A stretch of DNA of 64,000 bases, from NCBI RefSeq assembly GCF_900119165.1, contig NZ_FPJG01000006.1, positions 6,572,001 to 6,636,000 of the forward strand, given 5' to 3'. The translations under genes were made by a program, and so were the position numbers. The notes below the pieces were generated by a model. It saw nothing but the letters and a program-made list of their open reading frames with translations. It was not told the DNA's origin and did not search any database. Position 1 is the first letter of the stretch; every line of letters starts with the position of its first letter. The stretch is from Amycolatopsis australiensis (lineage in GTDB: Bacteria > Actinomycetota > Actinomycetes > Mycobacteriales > Pseudonocardiaceae). Positions 8,480-17,698 of this stretch are shown piece by piece.

Positions 8480-11400
8480 CTAGATACCGAAGTCACGCAG
8501 CGTTCTGTTCACAACGCCCGCGTAGGTCGCGGCTCCCTCGATCTTCGGGTGGAAGGACTGCGCCGACGGCTTACGGAGGTCCGGATCGTCACCCGGGGTT
8601 TTGTCGGTAACGATCCCGTGGATCAGTTCCGGACTGCCACACACGGACTTGCCGTAGAAGTCGCCGGTAGGGTCGGCGAACTTGATCTGAACGCCGGAAG
8701 ACGAAACATGCTGCACGGCCACGTTGAGTTGCTCGTTCAGCTTGTCTGCCATCGAGTTGAGCCACGGCGCCTCACCACCGTCACCCACGATCCCCGGAAT
8801 GCAATAGCCATCTCCCGACAACAGTCTCGGATATCCGACGAGCACGATTTTCGCGCTCGGGGCCTTGCTGTGAATTTCGGCAAGCACCTTCTCCACTGAA
8901 GGCCGGACAACGTTCTCGATGAGCACCGGCTCCACGTCTTCCAGCCGACCGGAGTCACCATCCAAAGTGCTACCCTGACACCCCACGAGCTCAATACACT
9001 GTTCGATGACGTCAGTGAACCTGGCGTCATTCCCGCCGATCGAGAGCGTCACCAGTGTCGTGTCTACATCGATCCAACCAGAATCCAGTTGCGACACCTC
9101 ACCGTAGCCCCCTGACGCCGGGTTGTTCGGCTCGCTTGACAACATGTTGGCGACTCGCGCGCCCGAACACGCGACCTGTCGGTAGTCCACATCGGGGTCC
9201 AAATTATCCGCTCGCCAGCCGACGCCGACATCCGAATCGTGCAACGTCATCACACGCGACCACGCCTTCGTCGACCGATGACAGGCGTCTCGCCAGAAAC
9301 TGTCGGGCTTTCCGGCATTCGCGCCATCGATGTCGGTTTCGGGAAGGTAGTCGGTCCCGCCGGTCGCAGAGGCACCTTCACCCGAAGAGTACGAGTCCCC
9401 CATCGAAACGATGATGTTGGCAGGCTTGTGCTGCTCCGGCGCGATCGCCACCGCATCCCACGCGACGTCCTCCACGTTCCGACCGTCGGCCGTGAGGTTG
9501 TCCAGGATCACCTTCGGGCTTCCAGAGAACGGGAAAGTACCCAGCGAGACCCATTTGTTGGCTTGGATGCGTTGCGGCAGGACCCGGGATCGTGTCTGGC
9601 CGTTGCCTAGGTCGATCAGGTACTTCGCCTGCCTGGTCTGCGCACCGTTGTCCGGAATGTGGACGAACAGCCGGTGCCAGCCGGTGACCTGCTGGCTGAA
9701 CGCCCAAGTGCCGGTGATCTTCAGTTTGTTCCCGACCGTGTCATCCCTGTTGGTGTGCGAGAACCAGAAGTGGGCGCCGAACCCGCCGCCTTCCTGGTGC
9801 AGGTCGATCTTGGACGCTTCGTTGCCCGCACTGTCCGTCCCGAACGTCATGCTGAACGTGCCGGCATTGTTCGGTTTGAAGCACTCCGTAGTGCTCACCG
9901 GTGGCACGTCGTCGGCGACGTCGTCGACAACGATGCTGCCCTGCGGGAGTTCACTCACGCCGCAATGTGGCGGATAGCTAGTACCGTCGCCCGGTTCGGC
10001 TTGGTAGTCGGGATAGTCGTAGCGGATGTACTCGTTACCGCACGTGTAGGAGCAGTCCGGCTTCCACGTCGACGAGTCGTGCCACCAGCACTTCAGGTCA
10101 TAGTAGGTGCCGTTCTTGTGAGAACACGGCCCGGCGGGCTCGCCGCGGACATCGCCATTGCCCGCGCTGTCGCCCGGGTAATCGGGAACATACGACTGGC
10201 CCCAATAACACTGATTGGCGGCACTGCAGAACTGCTGCGGCGGGGGCTGTACCGCCCGCTTGTTCTGCGTCGCGGTGCCGGGGTTGGTGGAGCCGGACGA
10301 GTCCGGAGTGCCGTTCCACCACGCCGCCCGGAACATCGGGACCTGCGCGATCGGAGACTCGACGGCGGACGGCGGGTTCGCCCCGAAACCCATCACCTTC
10401 TCCGGATAGCCCCACTGCTGCGGGTGGGCGAAGTCGGCCGGGTCCGTACCGAATGCCTCGCGGTCCGGCGGGTAGTGGGGGTTCGCCGGGTTGTTGCCCC
10501 AGCCCAGGCCGTACGCGCCCGCAGAGCCGTCCTCGCCGGGTTGGTGATATCCCGAGTTGTACGCCCAGACAGCGTAGAACCAGTTCTCAGGCTTGGCGGG
10601 GTCGTTGTTGTTCAACGTGATGCCGGCGTCCTGGACCTCGTTCCACTTCTTCTCCAGCAGCTGCAGACCGGCCGCTACGTTCGCCGCATAGTCGGTCGCG
10701 ACCGCTTTCTGCATGGTCCACGGCAAGGCCGTCTCGTTGAGCTTCTCGTGACCCGCCAGACGCATCCCGTCGGTCAGCTGCGAGACACCGTAACCGCAGT
10801 CCGCGTTCTCGAAGTGGATGTCCCAGCCGTCGAATGACGAGGTGCCGTAGTAGTTACCGACCAGCGGGTTCCCGGTCTCGCCCGGCAGCACGTGCCGGCT
10901 GGCCTGCCACAGGTTCGACTCCTGCCCGAGGATGCCGAGCAGGACCTGCGCGGGCACCTGGCCGTTGGCCGTGTTGTGCAGGGCGACCGGCGGGAACATG
11001 TCCTGTGGCGAGTAGCCCGGGAGGCCGTTCGACTTCCAGTTCGCCGGCCTGCTCCAGTACAGGTGGTTCTTGACGGCCATGTCGGCAGCCCACTCCACCT
11101 GCTTGGGCTTCGGCTGGTACACCTGGGTTTTCGGGTCGTTGCGCGGTACCGAACAGGACCTGCCCGGGTCATCGGGTTGCGAACGCGGCGTGAGGGCATC
11201 GCCCGGATCGACAGTGAACTGCATCGTGGTGCCGGTCTTGGTGCTCTTCGCGGTCAGGTCGAGGCGCTTGGCGTTCGGGTCCGCCGGGGTGAACGCACCT
11301 TGCGGATCCACGTATTCGACCTTGGTGACCACTGCCTCGCCGAGGGTCGACACCGCGCTCTGTGCGGGCGCCTCGACCCGGCCGACCATCGCCGGCAGGC

Positions 11401-12364
11401 TCGACACCCGGCCCGGCCGGCCGGTGACGAACACCTTGTTGCCCGCGCCAGAGCTGAGTCCCACCTCACTCGGCTTGCCGGCCGCAAGAGTCGTGGTCGC
11501 GGCCTTGCGGACGCTGACTGACGCGGCTCGCCGGACCCGCACGGTGGCCGGATCCCGGTCGCGGTCCATGAACACCACGCCGCCGGCGCTGTCGGCCGAC
11601 AGCCGGAACGGGACGCCGGCGGTGTCGGCGAGCACGGTTCGACGGCCGCCGGGCTCGACGTGCACGACCGCGTCCTTGTCGGCCGCGACGATGCCGTCCT
11701 TGGTCGGCACCGCGGAGGTCAGCTGGCCGGGCACCTCGATGCGCTTGCCGAGTGCACCGGTTTCGGCGTCGAGCGTCAGCAGGCCGGTCTTGCCGAGGTC
11801 TTCGTCGGCGGCCTGGGTGAGCACGGCGTTCTCGCCGTTCCCGCACCCCGGGTTGAAGTACGCGAGACTGGTCCGCACCGGCAGTTTGCGCACCACACCC
11901 GAGGTGAGGTCGACGACGGCGGTGAACCCGCCGCGGTCGAAAAGCGCCTGTTGGTTGGTGAACGCCCGTGGCGCATACACCACGACGACCCGTTTGCCGG
12001 ACGCGGTCAGGCAGGCGTTGCCGATCCACTGCTCGGTGTCGATGCCGTCTTCTGACAGCGTGGCCGCGGTACGCCATTGGTATCCGGTCGACGCTTCCGC
12101 GACGAGGACGTGGAAGCCGGTCGCGTCGCTGCTCGTGGTCCACATCCGGTCGCCGGACTGCTGCCAGCCTTTGCCGAGTGTCTGGTCACGGTGGGCCGGC
12201 TCGACTGATGACGGGTGTCGCGGTGGCGGCGGTTTGGCGGCGGTGGTGCCCGGCTGGTGCCTGCCGTCAGGGTCGGCGGGCGCGGCGAATGCCGACGGTA
12301 CCGCTGTCGAGGTGATGGTCACGCCGGTCAGTACGCACAGGGCAAATCTTGCCCAGAATCTCAT
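8480..12364 (-). CDS. large secreted multidomain SGNH hydrolase
   Basis: A 1294-aa exported protein. Residues 1-27 are a signal peptide (RFALCVLTGVTITSTA, ending AFAAPA). Residues about 60-340 look like a beta-propeller. Around residues 430-620 a lysozyme-like or transglycosylase-like region contains GQESNLWQASRH (Glu near 482). Residues about 850-985 resemble a golvesin-type beta-sandwich (WHRLFVHIPDNG). The C-terminal 300 residues are an SGNH esterase: block I MGDSYSSGEG near 990, block III SIGGNDARF near 1110 and block V SFHPKIEG near 1271. Catalytic residues are all present. The likely target is a cell-wall or extracellular glycan ester. A SARP-type box lies just upstream. Confidence 0.8.
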   Translation of the reverse strand: MRFWARFALCVLTGVTITSTAVPSAFAAPADPDGRHQPGTTAAKPPPPRHPSSVEPAHRDQTLGKGWQQSGDRMWTTSSDATGFHVLVAEASTGYQWRTAATLSEDGIDTEQWIGNACLTASGKRVVVVYAPRAFTNQQALFDRGGFTAVVDLTSGVVRKLPVRTSLAYFNPGCGNGENAVLTQAADEDLGKTGLLTLDAETGALGKRIEVPGQLTSAVPTKDGIVAADKDAVVHVEPGGRRTVLADTAGVPFRLSADSAGGVVFMDRDRDPATVRVRRAASVSVRKAATTTLAAGKPSEVGLSSGAGNKVFVTGRPGRVSSLPAMVGRVEAPAQSAVSTLGEAVVTKVEYVDPQGAFTPADPNAKRLDLTAKSTKTGTTMQFTVDPGDALTPRSQPDDPGRSCSVPRNDPKTQVYQPKPKQVEWAADMAVKNHLYWSRPANWKSNGLPGYSPQDMFPPVALHNTANGQVPAQVLLGILGQESNLWQASRHVLPGETGNPLVGNYYGTSSFDGWDIHFENADCGYGVSQLTDGMRLAGHEKLNETALPWTMQKAVATDYAANVAAGLQLLEKKWNEVQDAGITLNNNDPAKPENWFYAVWAYNSGYHQPGEDGSAGAYGLGWGNNPANPHYPPDREAFGTDPADFAHPQQWGYPEKVMGFGANPPSAVESPIAQVPMFRAAWWNGTPDSSGSTNPGTATQNKRAVQPPPQQFCSAANQCYWGQSYVPDYPGDSAGNGDVRGEPAGPCSHKNGTYYDLKCWWHDSSTWKPDCSYTCGNEYIRYDYPDYQAEPGDGTSYPPHCGVSELPQGSIVVDDVADDVPPVSTTECFKPNNAGTFSMTFGTDSAGNEASKIDLHQEGGGFGAHFWFSHTNRDDTVGNKLKITGTWAFSQQVTGWHRLFVHIPDNGAQTRQAKYLIDLGNGQTRSRVLPQRIQANKWVSLGTFPFSGSPKVILDNLTADGRNVEDVAWDAVAIAPEQHKPANIIVSMGDSYSSGEGASATGGTDYLPETDIDGANAGKPDSFWRDACHRSTKAWSRVMTLHDSDVGVGWRADNLDPDVDYRQVACSGARVANMLSSEPNNPASGGYGEVSQLDSGWIDVDTTLVTLSIGGNDARFTDVIEQCIELVGCQGSTLDGDSGRLEDVEPVLIENVVRPSVEKVLAEIHSKAPSAKIVLVGYPRLLSGDGYCIPGIVGDGGEAPWLNSMADKLNEQLNVAVQHVSSSGVQIKFADPTGDFYGKSVCGSPELIHGIVTDKTPGDDPDLRKPSAQSFHPKIEGAATYAGVVNRTLRDFGI

Positions 12365-12400
12365 CTCATTTCCCCTTTGCCCTTCCTGCGGAACGTACTG

Positions 12401-12434
12401 ACGTTAGTTCCGGGCGCTCCAAATTCTCTCCAAC
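12401..12434 (-). promoter_or_regulatory. SARP-type heptamer direct repeat and -10 element (site 1)
   Basis: On the minus strand the repeat reads GTTGGAG-AGAA-TTTGGAG (12417-12434): two heptamers with an 11-bp period, the geometry bound by SARP activators. Ten bases further, TAACGT (12406 to 12401) fits a -10 hexamer, which would put the transcript start about 30 nt before the ATG of the SGNH hydrolase at 12364. The same arrangement recurs at 20399-20432. The divergent secreted-protein gene at 12514 may share the site. Confidence 0.6.
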
Positions 12435-12513
12435 AGCGGTCCAGGGGCTTGAAGTGAATTCGGAGGCGTCGCTCATAGGGTGCGAAGGTCACTGCCGGGC
12501 GAAAGGAATCTTC

Positions 12514-12996
12514 ATGAAAACGTTCAGGCGCTTGCTGACTGTCGTCGCGGCCTCTGCGGTCATCGGCGGTGGTTTCGTCGTCAGCCCCGCCATTGCGGAG
12601 GCCGCCGAGTCCGACTGCGCCGGGGGTGTCAACGGATTCGTGGACATCTCGGACTACCTCTCCGGCACCGTTGTGCGCAGCAAGCGAGTCAGCGACTACG
12701 ACACCCCGGCCTGGCGGCCGGTCGAGCTCACCGTGCAGCATGGCAATGTCGGCGACCGGGACCGGGGCTGGGCCAAGATCGAGGGCTGGACCGAGCCCTA
12801 CATCGACGAGGTGTGGATGGACGTCACCTTCGATGGCGGCCAGAGCTGGCTGCAGTGCGGGCCGTTCCGGAAAATGACCGCCGAGAACGAACCGGTCACC
12901 ACCGCCGCCTACCCGACCAGCCCCGACCCGAACATCCGGTTCCGGGGGTGCGCCTCGATCGGCACGAACGGCGTGGAGTGCACCGACTGGTGGTGA
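12514..12996 (+). CDS. secreted 160-aa protein of unknown function
   Basis: The start ATG is preceded by gaaagga at 6-7 nt. Residues 1-32 form a signal peptide (TFRRLLTVVAASAVIGGGFV, cleavage after EAAE or nearby). The mature part of about 128 aa has four cysteines (SDCAGG, WLQCGPF, RGCASI, VECTDWW) and reads as beta strands (VELTVQHGNVGDRDRGWAKI). I do not recognise the family. It is transcribed away from the SGNH hydrolase across a promoter region with a SARP-type box and converges with the SARP gene, 17 nt apart. Extracellular role unknown. Confidence 0.75.
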   Translation: MKTFRRLLTVVAASAVIGGGFVVSPAIAEAAESDCAGGVNGFVDISDYLSGTVVRSKRVSDYDTPAWRPVELTVQHGNVGDRDRGWAKIEGWTEPYIDEVWMDVTFDGGQSWLQCGPFRKMTAENEPVTTAAYPTSPDPNIRFRGCASIGTNGVECTDWW

Positions 12997-13013
12997 GCGA
13001 GCCCCGAGGGTCG

Positions 13014-14972
13014 CTACCGCGTGCACGGTTGCGGCGTGGCGACGGCGGCCAGTGCGGTGCCCGGGAAACGCAGAACTGCGCACTCGCTCCGGCTGCCGTC
13101 GGCCGTGGCAGTGTTTCGCTCCGCCAGGTCCGCGGCGTAGGCACGCAACAGTTCATGCAGGCGGTAACAGCCGGCGCCGGCGTGTTTCAGCAGACTCGCC
13201 GCGGCCAAGCGCTCGAGACCGCTTCGTACATCAGCCGCTGCGCCGTCGGTCAACGCCGCGACCTGCGGGCCGCCGACATCTGGCGACGGCAGCTGTCCAA
13301 GCCGGCGGAATAGCTCCTGGTCCTCCGGCCGCAGAGCAGCGTACGAGGAGTCGAAGGCCGCCCGCATCGCCGCTCGGTCGTCGTCGGCCACGGCGAGGGT
13401 GTCGAGCCGCGACGAACCGGTCAGCTCGGCCAGGTAGGCGGCGATGTCCGGGTTGGGCCGGGCGCACACTTGCGCGGCGGCAATCCGCAGGGCGAGTGGC
13501 CAGTGCCCACAGCGATCCGCCAGCCGTGCCGCGGCGGCGGGATCGGCGTTCACGGCCCTGGTCCCCACCACGCCGCGAAGTAACTGAAGGGACTCGGCCG
13601 CGGGCAGGGGCTCCAAAGTCAGGACTGTCGCTTCCTCGCGGGCGGCCAGTCCGCGCAGGCTGTGCCTGCTGGTGACGATGATGGCGCAGGAGGCGCTGCC
13701 GGGCAGCAGAGGACGAACTTGATCAGCATGTGCGGCGTCGTCCACTACGACGAGGATTCGGCGATCGGCCACGAGCGATCGGTACAGCAACGCTCGTTCA
13801 TCGGCGGAGCCGGGGATGCGCGACGGCGCGACACCCAGCGATCCCAGCAGCCAGGACAGTGCCTCCGCGGTGTCCAGTGGCTGTCCGGGGCCGTAGCCGC
13901 GCAGGTCCACGAACAGCTGACCGTCAGGGAACTGCTGCCGTATCAGGTGCGCCACCCGCACGGCCAGGGCGGTCTTGCCGATTCCCGGTGGGCCGGCGAT
14001 GACCACGGGCGCCAGGCCGTCCGCATGCAGCCGTCGGATGGTCCGGGCGATCTCGCTCGCCCGGCCGGTGAAGGCCGGAGCGTCGGCAGGCAACTGCCGG
14101 GGCAGCACCGCGACGTTGGCGGCAGAGCGCGTCTCGGCGAGCAGGCGCACGTCATCCTCCAGGATCTCCTGGTACGTCTGCCGCAGCTCCGCGCCAGGGC
14201 CGACACCCAGCTCGTTGGCCAGCAAGTCGCGGACCCGGCTGAAGGCCGCCATGGCGTCGGCGCGTCGGTTCGCCCGATGCAACGCGACCATCAACGATCG
14301 CCAGAACCGTTCCCGGAACGGGTGATCAGCCACCAGGTGCTGCAGTTCCGGGATGAGCGCCTCGTGCTCGCCCCCTGCGAGGTCCGCGGTGACACGAAGC
14401 TCGATGGCGGTGAGCCGCAGCTCGTCCAGCCGGTGGGCCTCGGCGAGCAAACGTCCGGCACCGAGGCCGCCGAAGGCGGCCCCACGCCACAGTGACAGTC
14501 CGCCACGCAGGCCGGCTGCGGCCCGCCGGTGCTCACCCGCATCGAGGGCGGCTCGCGCAGCGACGACAGTATCCGCGAACTCGTGCTGGTCGATCTCCAC
14601 GTCGTCGACCGAGATCCGGTATCCGGATCCCTGGCGGGTCAGCACATCGCCCGCCCCGGCGGCGGCCAGCGCAACTCGGATGGCGGAGACATAGGTCTGC
14701 ACCATGGCGCGGGCCGAGCCGGCGGGGTGATCTCCCCAGACGGCATCCACCAGGTGGTCCATCTCGACCGAGCGGCCGGGAGTAGTCAGCAAGGCGGCCA
14801 GGAGCGCCTGCGGCTTGGGGCCGCCGATCCTGACCGGGCGACCTCCGGCCACCACTTCGACCGGGCCGAGAAGGTGGAACCTTACCCGGTCGGCGAGGTG
14901 CCTCAAGGGTGGCCCGTTGACCAGCTTGGCCGGTCTCGGCGGCGATGACGTCGAGTCGGTTGCGGCAGCCAT
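13014..14972 (-). CDS. SARP (AfsR/BTAD-type) transcriptional regulator with NB-ARC domain
   Basis: A 652-aa regulator. Residues about 30-115 are an OmpR-like winged helix (FHLLGPVEVVAGGRPVRIG, LVDAVWGDHP), and 120-265 the bacterial transcriptional activation domain (EFADTVVAARAALDAG, ERFWRSLMVALHRANR). From about 300 there is an NB-ARC ATPase with P-loop GPPGIGKTALA near residue 330, Walker B ILVVVDDA and CGHWPLALRIAAAQ. A short winged-helix-like region ends the protein; the TPR tail of full-length AfsR is missing. It starts 3 nt behind a 52-aa peptide gene and probably shares its mRNA. It is the obvious candidate to bind the repeated heptamers at 12417 and 20415. Confidence 0.9.
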   Translation of the reverse strand: MAAATDSTSSPPRPAKLVNGPPLRHLADRVRFHLLGPVEVVAGGRPVRIGGPKPQALLAALLTTPGRSVEMDHLVDAVWGDHPAGSARAMVQTYVSAIRVALAAAGAGDVLTRQGSGYRISVDDVEIDQHEFADTVVAARAALDAGEHRRAAAGLRGGLSLWRGAAFGGLGAGRLLAEAHRLDELRLTAIELRVTADLAGGEHEALIPELQHLVADHPFRERFWRSLMVALHRANRRADAMAAFSRVRDLLANELGVGPGAELRQTYQEILEDDVRLLAETRSAANVAVLPRQLPADAPAFTGRASEIARTIRRLHADGLAPVVIAGPPGIGKTALAVRVAHLIRQQFPDGQLFVDLRGYGPGQPLDTAEALSWLLGSLGVAPSRIPGSADERALLYRSLVADRRILVVVDDAAHADQVRPLLPGSASCAIIVTSRHSLRGLAAREEATVLTLEPLPAAESLQLLRGVVGTRAVNADPAAAARLADRCGHWPLALRIAAAQVCARPNPDIAAYLAELTGSSRLDTLAVADDDRAAMRAAFDSSYAALRPEDQELFRRLGQLPSPDVGGPQVAALTDGAAADVRSGLERLAAASLLKHAGAGCYRLHELLRAYAADLAERNTATADGSRSECAVLRFPGTALAAVATPQPCTR

Positions 14973-14975
14973 CGC

Positions 14976-15134
14976 TCAGCCGATGCGCGTGTCAGCCCAA
15001 CGGGGGCCGACCTCGTGGCCGACGAAGGTGCCGACGCTCGCGCTGAACACCCAGTTCTGCAGGTCACCACCATCGGTGATGTCCACGAAGTCGTCGGCGT
15101 CCACTCCGGCGGTGGCGCGCGCTGTCGTTTTCAC
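14976..15134 (-). CDS. 52-aa peptide encoded between ceramidase and SARP genes
   Basis: A GTG start with an excellent ribosome site (aaggag, 7 nt upstream) and a stop only 3 nt before the SARP start. The peptide begins VKTTARATAGVDADDFVDIT and ends EVGPRWADTRIG. It is acidic in the middle (DADDFVDITDGGD), has no signal peptide and no cysteine, and contains a mildly hydrophobic stretch (NWVFSASVGTFVGHEVG). No RiPP-modifying enzyme gene is nearby. It might be a precursor peptide, a signalling peptide or a small partner of the regulator. The gene is supported by translation signals and tight spacing, not by homology. Confidence 0.6.
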   Translation of the reverse strand: MKTTARATAGVDADDFVDITDGGDLQNWVFSASVGTFVGHEVGPRWADTRIG

Positions 15135-15169
15135 TCTGCTCTCCTTGCCCCCTCGTCGGCCGATGGTGG

Positions 15170-16657
15170 TCATGCGCCTAGCACCGAACGGCAGGCGGCC
15201 ATCAGGATGCCCTCGGTGCTGTCCGGGCTGGCCGGTTGTGTGCCGGGCGGCGAGGAGCGCAGCGGCGCGGGCCAGTCGTAGGCGATCATGCTGGTGCCCA
15301 CGCCGGCGATGTACTCGTCTCCGTCCCACCAGGTGTTCCAGCCTGCTTCGTACCCGTTGTTGCGGTCGAGCCCGGCCCACGAGACCTCGTCGGATGGCAC
15401 GTAGCAATTGACCTCGTTGGCGTAGGCCATCACCCACAGCGGAGACACGCCGAGCCGGTGCAACCCGATGTCGTAGCCGCTGAGCACCTCGTTGCCCAGC
15501 GCCAGGATGGTCAGGCCGCCCAGTTTCCAGCACTGGATCGGCATCGGCACCGAGGTGGGCACGCTACCGGCGTCGATCTGCCCGATGATCAGCTCGGCGT
15601 GCCGCCGGGCTGCCGCGTCCACCGCGTTGTCGGTCGTCGGGCTGATGTTGTCCACCCGGTACTGGTACCTCGCCCGCAGCTGGGCCCGGGCGGCCGGGTC
15701 GCTGGTGTCGACCGTCATCGGCAGCTGGATCTCCGTCAGGGTCGTGCCGATCGGGCCGGCCACCGGCTGGAAGGTACCGCGCTGCACCACGTCGAGCACC
15801 GCATTGGCCAGCTTGGATCCGTTGCCGGCGACGGCGGAGTCGCTGCCCAGGGTCGCCGGGTTGAGGTCACCGGCGGTGCCCTGGAAGAACAAGGCAGGCA
15901 CCCCGAGTGCGCGTTCCACAGCCTCCGACGCGTATCCGCAATGGTCACTGTCGTAGACGGTGTCGTTGCCCCGGCACACCGGATGACAGGCGTGACCGAA
16001 CAACACGGCGAAGGGGTTTCCGTTGTCGATCCTTCTGGCCAGCAGGACCGGGACGGTGGGCAGCAGGTACGGCAGGCCGTCCCGGTTGGTGGCGATGTCC
16101 GCCTGTCCTTCCGCGTAGTGCAGGCTCACCGCAGTCGCGGCCGCGGCCCTGGTGCGGCGCACCAGATCGACCAGTGCATCGACGTACAGGTCGGTGTAGT
16201 CCGCGACCACCTGGGCGTCGGCCGGGGCGAGGTCGAGCAGCACTCCGGGGTCGGGCCGATCACCGACCAGCGGCCCGGAGTGCGTGTGGCTGGCGGCCAG
16301 CAGGAAGTCGGAGCTGGAGTCGACGAGCCCGGCTTCCAGGACACCGCTGCGGATACGCTGGTGGACGCTGCGCGGAATGCTGACGACATCGACCCGCAGC
16401 AGGATGTTGGGGACGCCGTTGTCGTAGATCACCGCGCAATGCGCGCGCAGCTTTCTCGCCACGACGTGGGCGGCATTGCCACGGGGCACCCAACCGTAGC
16501 CGCCCATCCAGGGATTCGTCTGTGGAGTGACATCCAAGGTGCCCACGCTCATGGCCATCGCCGCGGCGGGCTGGGCCTGCGCCGGTTCCGCCGTGGTCAT
16601 CACCGCGGTGAGAGCCACCATGCCCCGGAGCACCGTCCGCCGATCGATTCGATTCAC
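15170..16657 (-). CDS. Tat-exported neutral ceramidase-like hydrolase
   Basis: A 495-aa protein with a twin-arginine signal (DRRTVLRGMVALTAVMTTA) cleaved near AQAQPA. The mature part follows the neutral/alkaline ceramidase N-terminal domain: VGTLDVTPQTNPWMGGYG, then AASHTHSGP near residue 120, FGHACHP near 215, and QGTAGDLNP. These carry the metal-binding His residues and the segment around the nucleophile. It lacks the C-terminal Ig-like domain of full ceramidases. It would cleave amide-linked acyl groups outside the cell; the actual substrate is unknown. The start GTG at 16657 was chosen because the Tat motif follows directly, though its ribosome site is weak. The next gene downstream is the 52-aa peptide, 35 nt away. 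Confidence 0.8.
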   Translation of the reverse strand: MNRIDRRTVLRGMVALTAVMTTAEPAQAQPAAAMAMSVGTLDVTPQTNPWMGGYGWVPRGNAAHVVARKLRAHCAVIYDNGVPNILLRVDVVSIPRSVHQRIRSGVLEAGLVDSSSDFLLAASHTHSGPLVGDRPDPGVLLDLAPADAQVVADYTDLYVDALVDLVRRTRAAAATAVSLHYAEGQADIATNRDGLPYLLPTVPVLLARRIDNGNPFAVLFGHACHPVCRGNDTVYDSDHCGYASEAVERALGVPALFFQGTAGDLNPATLGSDSAVAGNGSKLANAVLDVVQRGTFQPVAGPIGTTLTEIQLPMTVDTSDPAARAQLRARYQYRVDNISPTTDNAVDAAARRHAELIIGQIDAGSVPTSVPMPIQCWKLGGLTILALGNEVLSGYDIGLHRLGVSPLWVMAYANEVNCYVPSDEVSWAGLDRNNGYEAGWNTWWDGDEYIAGVGTSMIAYDWPAPLRSSPPGTQPASPDSTEGILMAACRSVLGA

Positions 16658-16730
16658 GCTCTGGACCGTAATGTCGCTCAGCGGACGAGTCTTGCACGAA
16701 TACGAACCTGCGGAAGCAGGCGTACTACTG

Positions 16731-17657
16731 CTACGACGCGAGACCGCTCTGTCCTGGCCCTGTCCCGGAAGAAAGCGTGTTCCCGACCCGGGTTCGCAGG
16801 ATCGCCCGCAGTCCGGTGGGTGTGGTCCGGGCCAGCGACCGGACGTCCCGGGTGAAGTGCGCTTGGTCGGAATACCCGCACTCATGAGCGATCCGTGCCA
16901 TGGGCACAGTGGCGTCCCGGACCAACCACGTGACCGCGTGCTCGAACCGGAGGATCCGGGCCGCCAGCTTCGGGGACAGCCCAACCTGCCGGAGGAACCG
17001 CTGCTCCAGCTGCCGCGTGGTGATACCGGATTCGGCGGCGAGCGCGGCGATCGGGAGCCGGCCGCGAGTGTCCGCCAGCCGGCTCCATGACCGGACCACC
17101 GTGTCCCCCTCGGGTAGCCGCGAGCCCAACGCGGTGAGGAGGAACTCATCGACCAGCGCGAACCGCCCGCTCCAGCCGGACGTTTCGGCAAGCTGCTCGG
17201 CTATCGAGGCCACGACCGTCCCGGGCAGGAGATCACCGAGATCGGCCCGGACGTTCGACAGCTCCGCCAGGCCGATGCCGAGCAGCGCGTGCGCGGCCGG
17301 CGGAGTCAACCCGACCGCGACACCGCCGTGCCGGCCCCATTGGTCGAACTCCACGACCCGGTCGTGAAGGCCACTGACCGGGACCACCAGACCCCGGCGA
17401 ACCGGCCCACCACCCGGCGGACGTCGTGCCGGGGACTCCCAATCGAACAGGATCGTCACCACCCCACGCGGGAACAGCCGGCGCCGGACCGGCGCGCGGG
17501 CCACCGTCCGGTAGCCGACGTATCCGGCGACACCGTGCCGCAGCGCCGGATGCGGCACGCCACGCACGATTTCCCCGGCACCTGTTTCCGTAACATAGCG
17601 TTCGACCGCAAGGTCCCACCCGCCCCGCATCATCTGCTCCCCCATCGCAGACCTCAT
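16731..17657 (-). CDS. AraC family transcriptional regulator
   Basis: A 308-aa protein. The N-terminal 160 residues are a DUF6597-like sensor region (GYVGYRTVARAPVRRRLFPR). The C-terminal AraC domain has both helix-turn-helix units: LPIAALAAESGITTRQLEQR, then VPMARIAHECGYSDQAHFTR, near residues 205 and 255. It lies 41 nt behind the nitroreductase gene on the same strand and 73 nt before the ceramidase gene, so it could regulate either. Start ATG at 17657; ATG at 17645 is an equally possible alternative. Confidence 0.85.
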   Translation of the reverse strand: MRSAMGEQMMRGGWDLAVERYVTETGAGEIVRGVPHPALRHGVAGYVGYRTVARAPVRRRLFPRGVVTILFDWESPARRPPGGGPVRRGLVVPVSGLHDRVVEFDQWGRHGGVAVGLTPPAAHALLGIGLAELSNVRADLGDLLPGTVVASIAEQLAETSGWSGRFALVDEFLLTALGSRLPEGDTVVRSWSRLADTRGRLPIAALAAESGITTRQLEQRFLRQVGLSPKLAARILRFEHAVTWLVRDATVPMARIAHECGYSDQAHFTRDVRSLARTTPTGLRAILRTRVGNTLSSGTGPGQSGLAS

Positions 17658-17698
17658 CGTCCCGTCCGGAGACGGGCTCGATCGTCAGTTCTTCCGCC

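Noticed and set aside
9659..12401. Long plus-strand ORFs opposite the SGNH hydrolase
   Set aside because: Low-complexity shadows; the minus-strand protein has clear domains and a signal peptide.
14976..15134. Lasso or lanthipeptide precursor
   Set aside because: A Gly followed by Glu at position 7 (GTFVGHE) is compatible with a lasso ring, but the leader lacks the conserved Thr at -2, and no B, C or LanM-type enzyme gene is nearby.
15236..16855. Plus-strand ORF of 539 codons
   Set aside because: Antisense to the ceramidase gene, His/Val/Gly-rich shadow without a domain.
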